A DNA stretch of 60,000 nucleotides, from the NCBI GenBank assembly GCA_030141605.1, contig JAQGDQ010000066.1, positions 560,001 through 620,000 on the forward strand, written 5' to 3'. This document shows, one piece after another, positions 27,001 to 39,000 of the stretch. The position numbers and the translations under genes are program-made. The notes below the pieces were generated by a model. That model was not told the origin of the DNA and made no database searches. It saw nothing but the letters and a program-made list of their open reading frames with translations. Position 1 is the first letter of the stretch; every line of letters begins with the position of its first letter. Origin of the DNA: Tubiluchus corallicola (taxonomy: Eukaryota; Priapulida; Priapulimorpha; Priapulimorphida; Tubiluchidae).

Positions 27001-30000
27001 CCCCGTCATCGACAACAGAAATGGATCTTTTTTCACCGTGCTTGACATCACCTGGTTCAGTTATTTGCAACTGTGTATTTATCTCAAATGGTTGTAAAGG
27101 AACAGTCTTAGTGTCTTGGCCTTCATCTGAAAAGTCTGGGAAAGGTCTTGTCTGAACTTGTTTAGTGATACTTTGTTCTTTTATTTCAAGGGGCTCTAAG
27201 TCAAATATACTATTGTCCTGTTCTGTTTTGTCTGATTGTGTCAGTGTTTGTGAAGAAAATTGTGATTCTGTGTAAGGTATATTTTGATTTAAATTCATTT
27301 CTAACTGTGCTTGACTAGATTCTGTTAGTTCTGTTTGCATCCTTAACTCTTCCAGTTTCTTGTAGTCAACTTCTTCCTGACATGGCCTGTTTTCAACAGG
27401 AACACGGGAAACGGGCATGAGATTTTCAAAAGCAACATGCGTTTCAGGGTAACCAAATTTCGTGGCTGTTGTTGTTGTAGTAACTGTTTCAATTAAGCAA
27501 CTTGCTTCTGCTTCAGAATTTACATCAATGTTAGTTGATATAAAAGGTATATTTTTGTTTAAATTCATTTCTAACTGAGCCTGCTTAGGTTCTGTGAGTT
27601 CTGCTTGCATAGTTACTTCCTCCAGTTTCTTGTGGTCAATTTCGTCCTGACTTGGACCATATTCTAAAGGAATGCGAGAAATAGCCATGACATTTTCAAA
27701 AGCAGTGTATGTTTCAGGGTAGCCAAATTTTGTGGCTGTTGATGTCATTGTAATAGTTTCTGTTAAGCCTTTTGCTGTTGCTTGAGAACTAATATCAATG
27801 CTAGGTGAGACAAAGGCAACTAAACCCAGGGCAAGAGCCTCGTCAAGGGTACATACTTCATTTGTAAATGTGTTTACAATTTGTCTTTCATTTATTACTT
27901 CGTAACCAGGTTGTACTGAGTAAGTGTCATCTTCAAGGCGAATTATTGTGGCTTCTGGTACTACATTTTCCTTATCTGATGTCAAGTGAACATCTGACGT
28001 TGCAATCAGTGTTGTAACTGGTATCTTGGTATGGAATGCATGCTTTCCCTCGTCAAATGTAGTTGTGTCAATCACAGGAGCATCTGAGACCTCGTAATTT
28101 GTGGTCACAGACATAGATTCCTGTATGGTATGGAGAATTTTTAGTAAAATTATATAAAATAATGAAAACAAAATCATGCTTATACATAAAAAATATAAAT
28201 CTGACAGCATCAACATAAATCAGGTTGACACTACCAGTGAAAGAATAATATGTATAGCATTGATTAAACACCGACCAATAAAAACCATTCACCTTGATTA
28301 TAAACATGCAAAAACGCCAACACCCATGTAAAACAAATTTAACCAAAGATAGACAATTTAACAGCCACCAAGTAAAATATACGAAATAATACAAAAACAT
28401 GCATAGTACCTGTTTCGTTGCATAAGATGAGATTTCTGACAGTTCCCTAGCACTTGCAGTGATTTGGCCAGATACAGGGTCAATCCAATTCCTTTCCATC
28501 GCAGAGTGTAAGGTGACTTCCATTCCAGTTGCTGGATCCCGAATGGCTGATGTCTCAACATCTATATGACCTCTCTTCACAGCTGATTCAAAAGTAATAA
28601 ACTCTCCACTGAATGGATCCACAAACTGGCCTGTGTTCTCATCTTGCTGCACTGTGCCATGAATCGTCATCATCAACTGTGTCTCCCTAATAAATGTCAC
28701 CTTAGAAATCAGTCCTTTTTTCACTGCTTCCGATAATGGTATTCTCTCACCAGTTTGTCTATTAATAATCTCCAAAGTGTTTTTGTCAATTATTTCCTGA
28801 GCTATCGCATCTTGCAAAGAAATTTCACGCCCTGTTGCAGGATCAATAATAGTTGAATCGAGACTTATGAAGTTGTTTCTCACGGCATCTTCAAAATACA
28901 TTTCTTCACCAGTTTGATTATCAGTTATTTTACCAGTTTTTGGATCTATTCCCAAAGCTCTTGATTCATCACTTGTACCCACCATTTCTTCTTCCCCTTC
29001 CTTGATAAAAGCAATTTTTGGAAGATAACCAGCTCTTATGGAATCTGAAAGGCTTGTATACTCTCCAGTCTGGAGGTTGCAAATCTGAAAGGTGTCTGCA
29101 TCAACTATACCAGCAGAAAAGGCATCACTGAGCGACATTTCTTTGTCTGATGCTGGATCTTTTACCATCGTTTCACTCTTGCTAATAATACCACTGCGAA
29201 CTGCATCCTCAATACTGCACACCTTGTTAGATGTAGAATCAGTGATTGTACCAGTATAGGGATCAATAACTTTGTCATCATAGTGTCCAACAATTTCAGG
29301 GTGACCTACTAATGTCACTTTTCGTAACGATTTGTCTAAGGTAACTGTTTCACCAGTAGTACAGTTTATCAATTCCATTGAATCTGGATTCACTAGGCCT
29401 TCTCGAATGGCCTGGGTGATAGAAATGTCGCGACCCTTATTTGGATCATGAATGTAGGACAAATCTCGATTAATGATTCCCTTATGCACAGCCTGTGAGA
29501 AAGACATCTGTATTGAAGTCTGAGTATCAGTAATAATACCAGCACCTGGGTCAATCCTTATGTATTCTACGTCTCCAACCTTTTCAAGTGAAGCAGGTTC
29601 AGATGTGTCAACCAAACCAACTGTAACAAGGTGTCCCGACTTTGCCGAATGAGAAAATGGAACACGCTCTCCAGTAACTATATTAACAACTTCCCATGTT
29701 TCAGAATCAACAAAACCTTGTTCAACAGCTTCTGATAAATTCATTTCGGCACCTGAGACTGGATTGCGGACAACAGTAGTAGTAGGACTTATCAGGCCTA
29801 GCTGAATACCTTTTTCGAATGACACAACATTACCAGATTTTGGATCAGTCATAAAACCTGTAGCTGGGTCCATCTTAATGGAAGCTATAGCCTGATCTGT
29901 ACCTTGAATCTCTAGAGCAGATTCACGTACTAAAGTAATCCTTGGTAGTTTTCCATCTACTACAGCTTCAGAGAGTGATTCTACTTGACCAGTGCGCCTG

Positions 30001-33000
30001 TTAATGAATTCCCCGGTGGCTTTGTCAACGATTCCTCTCCTGATCGCTTCAGCCAAAGTGATTTCTTCATTTGTCACAGGATCGTGTACAAATGTCATGT
30101 CAACACTAACCAAGTTATTTTGTAAAGCTTTCTCAAAAGGAATTGCAGAATTAGTTCGCGTATCTATAACTGAACCAGATTCTGCACTAACAGTTAAATC
30201 ACCTGAAGCACTTGTACCATGCCTAACAGTTATGGGTTTCTTTTGTTCGATTTTTTCTACTTCCTCAGCTTTTACGCCAAAAGGCCTCGTTGCGGAAATA
30301 GCTGAGGTAACCATCGGTTTTATTGTTAAAGATGCCTGAGAGATACTGGCTTCGGTGTCCTTTTCAGGTTTTGAAATTTTGGCTGCCAATTCAGGGTGAC
30401 TAGTTGGTCGCTCGTCACGTCTGCTAGGAGACTTTGAGCGAGAACGTTTTATTGCTGCAGCTACAGTCATTCCAGCTACAACAGGCGCGCCTGCTATCAT
30501 CAGCAACCCCATCCTTGCTGCCTCTGCTGCAGATATCTTTTTCCCAGTAGCTGTATCCACATAGTCTCCAGTGTTGCTGTCTACGATGCTACGATCAATG
30601 GCTTCGTCCATAGACATCTGCTCACCAGTTTTTGAATCAACAACCACCATTGAAGAACTATCTGCTTTATTGAACACAATAGCTCTGTCCATGCTAATGT
30701 ATTCGCCAGTCGACGAGTCAAACATCATTCCAGTTTCGCTATCATAAGTACTTTCAATCAACCCACTAGAAAATGCATCAGCCAGTGAAAAGAACGTACT
30801 TCCAGTATTGTCTTTTACTGCACCAGTTGACCCATCAATCAGTCCAATTTCAATTGCAGATTCCAGAGTCATTTTCTTGCCAATGTTGGGGTCAATAATG
30901 GTCACAGAGTGCCCATCAAGGAAGCCTCGATAGATTGCCTCTTGTAAGTTCATGTCTTCACCTGTGCTGGGATTAATAAACCGGCCAGTGTCTGAGTTTA
31001 GTAAACCACATTTTACTGCATCCTCAATATTCATTTTACCTGGAATGTTGCCCTGACGCCGGAGATCAATTTTTAATGAGGATGACATCGTGCCAGATTT
31101 TGGATCTATCTTTCCTTCAGTGTATGCCTCAGTGAGGGTGATAACTTTATTTGTTTGGACATCGATGTATGCTGCTTGTGTTGGATCAATATGACCTTTC
31201 TTTACAGCCTGCACCAGACTCATTACCTCATTTGTAGCAGGGTCAGTAAACTTTCCAGTAATTGGGTCAAATAATCCAAGACGAACAGCATCCAGCAAAG
31301 GCATGCCTCCTCTTTTCCGTGAGTAGATTTCAGAGAAAGAAATAGCCGGTTCTTCCATTGACACTATGGCTGCTTCTTCGTAATATTTGCCTAAATGTTT
31401 GGCAGACACATTTCTAACATCAGGAACCTCGTCCTTCTTTTGGCCAATTATAAACTGACCAATGGCAACTTTTGTTTGAGGTTCATGAGGCAATTCAACT
31501 TCAGGCTCGGTTTCTAATAGCTTCACACTTTCCAGTATGACATAACTGTTGTCTACGGCTTTTTGCAAGCTGAGTGTCTTGCCACTAGGTGCAACATAAT
31601 GACCAGTGGAATCAAGCAATCGTTTGCGCAATGCCTTATACAGTTTCAGGCTTTTACCTTTCGGATTAACCACTAAAGCTGACTTTCCATCTATGATGTG
31701 ATTCAACACACAGTCTTCTAATTTAATTGGTCGGTTATTACTCGGTACTGTAAAAATTCCTGTTTCGCTGTCTAATAACTCTTGTTCTATGGCAGACTTT
31801 AATGACATGCCCTCTTTCGGAATATTAAGTTCAGATTTATATGTGTGCAACTCATCAACTGAGAGCTGCTTAGTTAACATCAACTCCATGGACACGGTTT
31901 CGGTTTCCGGTGCTCCGTTTAGCATCTCAACATCGCTTGGTATGTCAGGCACATGTACAAAGAATAAGTCTGTCAGTTTTACAGCCGCTTCCATGGATAT
32001 AGTCCCCAAGGCAGCTGCTTCAAAAAGAGTAATGAATTTTCCAGTACTTGGGTCTCTAATATTTCCAGTTGTTGGATCAATCACTCCTCTCATGATAGCT
32101 TCAAGAACAGACAATTCATGGCCACGGTTATCTCTTACTTCAGCTGGTGTACTTAAAACAGTGTGTAACTGAGATTTGATCAAGTTCGCACTAACGGCTT
32201 CGTTCAGTGACACTTGGTGCCCAGAGTGGGTATCTGAAAATTTGCCAGTTCTCAAGTCAACGTACATGCATTTCGCAGCAGTGTTAAACGACACAGATTT
32301 ATTTACAGCAGTGTCATTGAACAAGTCCAAATCAAATACTAAACACTGAGTAACAGATACCAAAAGGTTTTTTCTCACTGCTTCGGTTAGTCGCATAGAT
32401 TCCCCAGTTCGAGAGTCCACAATTCGACAGAAACTATTTACTAACCCAAGTCGTAATGCATCATTCACATTTACCACTTCTCCTGTTCTTGCATCTACAA
32501 TACACTTAGTGTCAGTGTCCACTACACCACATGAAATAGATTCAAGCAGAGTTAGTTTTTTATTTGTTCTTGGATCTGTACACAAGCCCTTTCGCTCATC
32601 TATCAATCCTACATCATGCCCTTCCTTGAGTGTGTATGGTTTAATAATAAGTAGTTTATCTTTTGCAATGTAGAGACTAGATCTTTGATTGGTGGAATAA
32701 TCAATGTACTGTCCACTTTCAATATGAATGACTCCTTGCACCATGGCTTGAACTGTAGTTAGCTTGTCTCCAGACTGAGAATCTACAACTTCGCGAACAT
32801 TTGGATTGATAAATCCGCGAGTAATGGCATCTTCCAAACTGTACCTTTCATTAGTTTCTGGATTCACAAAGTTGCCCGAACGTTGATCTATCATGTGTTG
32901 ATTTAGAGCATCAGACAAAGCAAAACCAGTGTTAAACGGACTGTCAGTTAAGTAAATTAGTTCTAATTCTAAACCTTCTGTTAAAGGCATAACGGTCCCA

Positions 33001-36000
33001 TCACAAGGGTTGGTAAATTCACCCGTATGAACATTCAGACTTCCGCAGGCTATTGCCTCTGCAAGGCTCATCTTGGATGGTCTTATAACACCTTTTTCAA
33101 ATAAGTTTAGCACGCAGTCCTCTTCTGTGATACCTGCTACCACCGCTTCCTCAACTGTTAAAGTACGGCCAGTTCGTGGATCCTTTAACATTGCCTTCTT
33201 CACGTCATAGCAGCCAGTGATAATAGCCTCCATTAAAGTCAAGCTGTTAGAAGTTCTAGGATCTTTAATTCCGTACTGTGTGATTATCTTTTCATGAAGT
33301 GATTTATCAAGATAACCTTTTTTGACAGCATCTTGCAGTGAGCATTTTCTACCAGTTTTTGGGTCTATAAATTGACCAGTGTTTTTGTCCATCAGACCTA
33401 TGCTGATGGCATCCGACACAGAACATATTTGGTTTGTCATCGGATTTTTCACGCCTTTTATATGCACTATTAAAGTCACTCTGTGAAATTCAGCACGCTT
33501 TTTTACAGATATTTCTGTGAACACCATAGGCACATTTGTTTCTTCCATGCTTACAGGTTTGTCCACTTCGTCAATGCCTCGTTTCAACACATCTGCATGC
33601 GTAACACGTGTAATTTTTTTCTGTGCACCACCCATAGTCAAATCAGCATAAGCTGTTCTGTCGTTTTCTTCAGGAGTCGTCATTTCGGCATCTGTGATAA
33701 GAGAAGTCTCATATTCTTCTTCAGCTGGAGCATGCATCAAACCTGCAAAAGATTACAAAACATTACTTACATTTGTAAGCACATGCCTTTTGACCGACAA
33801 AATAGTCTGATCAAATTTTTATCAAATTTCGCCATACAACAGAAAAATTGCTGCACTACTACTGTTATTGCTGAAGCATATGTATCCAAACATATGTTAG
33901 ACTTCTCTGTCGGTTCAACATCTCTTCTTGGGAGGATTATTAGTTTACCATTAACTATAAAGTTCTGGTCCTGCAACAACCACTAGGATAATAAATAGAC
34001 ATATACCTGATTTCGTTGAAAGGGTGGCCATCAATGGAGTGAATGTGTCGCCACCATTCTGGTCCATATGTAAATCAGAACGGAATGTCTTCAAACTAAT
34101 GAGTGACACCTGGTCAATTTTGAACTAGAAGAAAGAAATTTCAAATAAATAAAGATAAACTAGAAAAAACAAGCAAAAAACAACAAAATAACACACATAA
34201 TGTTAAATGCCCTCAACTCAATGCTAAAAAGAACATTTATTCAGAAAACCTCCATTTATACTACTGGATGATTCCAAGTAAATTCAAACCACTAATGGCG
34301 TGCAAGTTTATTCTAAAACACTTTGTAATTCGTTCAGAACTCAAAAACGAATCATCGTAAAGTGCTAAGCAACATACTGACCAGGATCCTCATTTCCTCA
34401 ATATTTGCTACCCAACAAAGCTTCAGATAAATTCTCACCTCAATTCCCTCTGCTTGGGACAATATCCTGGACAAACTGTTGACCCTGTCTGTAACGGAAG
34501 CTACTAAGTCAAGATAGTGCTTATTAAGAACGTCCAACTCGTTGATAATATGATCAGCCCCTGAGATAGTTTTCCGGCGCTTCGGTAAAATTGCGTCCAG
34601 ACTGGGATGCACTTCTTCGAGTAACTCCTTGTACTTCTTCACTTCACCGTCATAGATCTTGGCTTCACGTATGTAGCGCCCGCCCTCTCGGTTCACTTGT
34701 TCTATAGCCGGCTTTCGTTCGCCAAGTGCGTTATACATATTCTAGAAGAAATGTTCTCTTTTACAAACACAAGAAATTGCTACAAACAATCATGACTTCA
34801 TATTTAGCATAATAGTCATTGGTTACGAACAGATGTAAAGTTTTACAAAAACTTCAGCTTAGACGAGGCAGTTGAAATCTGTCTTGATCAGTTTAGCTTA
34901 CTACTTACCATGGCTGGCTGGAATTGTGCCTTAGCATCCTGGACTTCAGTTGCTAGGCGTGGCATTTCCTGTAGCTTCTTCTCCATGGCATGAATCCAAG
35001 CTTCTTCCACCGGGTAGTCATTTTGATATATTAGCAGGCACTCACTGGCCTTCTCGACACCCCTACACCTGAAAAACATACAAATTATTAATAGATTATG
35101 ATAGAATATTGCAGAAATTAAACTAAATGCTGAAGCTACCAACCACATCATAAACTAGTGGTAACTACTACATAGAAAAGGAAAACACAATAATAAAATT
35201 ATCAAGAAAACAAACTGCACAAAATTTTAATCTTTAAGGAAATATGTATAAATTCCTACAGCTTAACATTTAGAAACAATAAAAAGCAGTACAAAGGTTA
35301 AACACTTAGAAAACCAATATTACAGTTTTACAAATATTACAATTTTTAAGCACTTCTTTGCTCTACAAGAGCATTTTCTGTGTTTATTCCATGTCATCGA
35401 ATACACAGTCAGTCAGAGCTACATGTGGGGTATTTCTTCTAAAAATACCGAAGACAAATATTTCAGGGAAATTATTAGCCAGATATAGTACTCTACACTA
35501 ATCTACAAAGTACAATGCAATGCAGCATTAGTTACAGCTATAGTGTTATAACATTCCCAATATTCCAAAGTACCAGAACTATCTTCTGAATGCATAAGGC
35601 AGAAATTTGGAACCTAGGGGTCTAGTAAGTGACAGAAATGTAGCACCTTAAGCCCAACATTAACCAGCAGGATTAACCAGAGTTTGCATATGATATGAAC
35701 AAATAATACAATTAACATTTTAACAGCTTTCTAATGTTAATTTACATAATTGCACAAAACTGCCACGTGTTTAATCACACAAAAATGCCATACTGTGCTT
35801 AAGATTGGACTAATCAACTTATCTTGTATATAAGACAATATACCATACAGTCAGTCGATAAACACATATTAAAAGAAAATAACAACAGAAACGAAACCGT
35901 TTTCTAACCTGTCAGCTACTTGAGCACAGACTTGGTCCCATCTACGATACAAAGCTTCTACGTCTTTTTCTAACTTTACAACATCCGGATGATTTTTCTG

Positions 36001-39000
36001 GCCTGGTCGACTGTGTTCTACAAGTCTCCTCATAGTCCGTACATCCTCGTTTAGCTGGTCAATGGCAGGCTGACCGTCTTGTAATTCTGACTGTAATACC
36101 TGCAAATACAAAAATCATATTGCAGATGGAAAATAAAAAGTTAGCAGTTAGGGTTTATAGATATTTTAGGTAATAAGGAGTAGCAATCTTGCTATTTCAA
36201 AAAAATGTGTGAAGCTCGCCATTTGTAGTGTTGGCTGTTTTTTAATCAACTAAAATATTTTTGCCAATTCATCCCAAATGCGTATCACTAAATATGCAGT
36301 CATTGAGCAGGTCCACCTCAAAATCATGTTCAATCAAATATGAATGACTGTAATTTCAATTTCCAATGTTGTTATTTTGAGAACGTAGAAAAATAAAACC
36401 GTTTGAAAAAACAATCAAAAGATGCCTTTGCTTATGTATCACTTAAAGAAATTTTGAGAAACACATTGCCCTAAGACTTTTTTATATACTTAGGCAACAG
36501 AATGAATCAACAGTAACAAAAGTAGGGCCTGTTCAACAAGATGTAAGGTGACATGATCGCAACCTGGCTTACTATCAAGGACAGTCCTCTAAGATAAGCC
36601 ACAGGACTGGCAAAGGTATCTTAGCCACGCGCTTTCGCTACACGGTAAACATTCAGTATGACAAATAAAGCCAACGAGCAAGTATTGCAGCAGTTGGTCA
36701 CAAGCCATTCGTGGGAACCACACCTTTGAGGCCACTTGATATGATCCCCCTTGTTTTTAAGTTCTTAGCCAAATACTTTTTGGAAACTACATTTTCAAGA
36801 ATACTATTACAAGCAGCTACAAAAAATTACATTTGATTGGCTTATTCGAACATCTCAATTTTTACAACACAGCAGATGTCATTCAATATCCGTTGTAAGT
36901 TAGGGAAACATTCGTAAAATTGTTCTACTTGCGCAAAATTAAATATTTACATATCAACTAAATGATATTCCTCTACTGTAGCTTGAGAACTTACGATGAA
37001 ATTTTCATGTGTAGTTTTGAGGGTTTTTATGTTGCAAGGCATTTTGTCCTGTGAAGCAAGCTTAAGCTCATAATCGCCTATCATGCTACCGCAGTCTTCA
37101 ACCTCATTCAAGCATATTTCACTGCATTTCAACCTGCAGAAAATAAGGTAACTTTAATTGATACAAACTTAATTGTTTAGTTTTATTACATTAAATATAT
37201 TACTTTTTTCATAGCAATTACAATGTAGTTGTACATATTACAAGTAATATAGATACAACAAAATACTAGTACATAGCAAAATTTAGAAAAAACTGAATAA
37301 AAAACTGAACTGATAAGGATCTGCAATGCAAGCAGAAGTTTACTGGTTCAAATCCAAGCTGCAACAAAACTTTTTTTTACATTTCCTGTCTTTCGAAATC
37401 ATATCTAAATTTAATTATTTGTGGGTTTGTACTATCATTAAAAATAATCTTAATATGATAACTGATTGATTACTTTTTAAGTTACAGGTTCTCCTTCTCA
37501 ACAATAACGAGTAAAAAGAAATTTGTTAGTGTTATTTGCGTATAAACAGAAAGAAGAAAATTAACATTACCTTTCTACATAAATATGGGATAGTGCCCAC
37601 AAGCGATCCCAAGTCTTCGTCATCAAATTAAGCTTGGTGCTCACAGCGGGAGAAAGCTCTGATTGTGGAATGTTAGCCGCCTGTTTCTTGATCGATTCGA
37701 CTTTTGGCTCAAACAGCTGTAGACTGTTCTCAAACTCCTGCACGATAGAATGAATACACCAATGTCAAAATGAAGTAAAATAAAACTTATTGATAGTTGA
37801 TCTCGTGGCATAATCAGAGGCTCTGAAAAGTGTCTAACCCAATCTAGTGTTGAGTTTTGTGTTGAGTATTGAATCTACATTGCCTTAAAAAGTCCATATA
37901 CATGTAATAGGCAATAAAAATCCAGGCATGTCCAACATGATTACAAATATGAATGTGGTTAGACTACTATATTTCTGTCACAACAACATGGCAACAAATA
38001 AATTTTAGCAAAAATGAAAAATTAAAAAAAATCAATGCCATTGTAATTCTGAAAGATAAAGATACAGTCACAAATGTCAAAATAATAAGTCCTTAAGACT
38101 CAAGGGTTTCATTTTTAGTGTTTGCTTATTAAACATTTTTGGCAAAACTAATAATCAAAAATGACATACTTAATAAGACTGCTTGCCAGAAACATGTGCA
38201 AGACAGTAAGCCACATACAAAAATAAGGCATCAAATACTTCAACAATACCTTATGTTGCACAACTAATTGCTCCAACTGATCAATATTGCTCGGAATCTG
38301 AGAAACACATCTTGACTCTAATGTCTTTGCTGCACTCTCCAAAGTCACATACAGACTGGATAAATGCTCTATTAATGGTGGTCCTGCAGCAACTACAACA
38401 GAATTAAACAATGAATAACCGCAAATAATAATCTGCTTTTGTTTTTTTTCTAAAAAATTGGGATGTTTGGTATTGACATCATCATGATTCAAATCCCCGA
38501 ACCTTGATCCCGAACTTCCCTCAAATCCAGAACCCCGTTCTGGAACATTCTGCTGCTGAAACCACTCGTCCTTTCCTGACACCAAGGTTTAAAATTTTAT
38601 AACATTTGAAAAAAAACATTTACTTTAGGTTTTTCAGATTTATTGAGAAAAATGAGATATTAATCAAGTTTTCGATACATGAGAAATATATAAAGAACGA
38701 GACTGAGTAACAAAAAATATTGAGGTGCAGGTATCACTGCTGCTAGCACCATTCCTGTCTAAAATCTGTTCAACCAACCAATGCTTCTTGGTCAGCATGC
38801 TATCCTTTCTAGCAATAATTTCACAGCAAAGAGATTACCGTTAAGGCAAAATGAAGTGGCTGTGGCCTGCTGTAAACCAATTTGAACTTATCGTGGCTGA
38901 ATCATATTGCAATTATGGAAACATTAAAGATTAGAGCGAAAACTGTCCAACTGAGAAAGACAGTGAAATAATATAGGTATAATTTTTTAATTCCTCTTTA

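Noticed and set aside
28121-28409. Overlapping open frames linking the two giant exons across 28068-28410
   Set aside because: Both frames simply read past their splice sites. The translated intron ([13 protein letters not shown] on one side, [14 protein letters not shown] on the other) is hydrophobic intronic sequence. A CAG|GTACTA donor and CATACAG acceptor bound a 289-nt intron.
38148-38585. 145-codon minus-strand frame continuing upstream of E19 from a Met at 38585, possible alternative first exon
   Set aside because: In frame with E19, but the added sequence has no family similarity and runs through the polypyrimidine/acceptor region. No promoter evidence.
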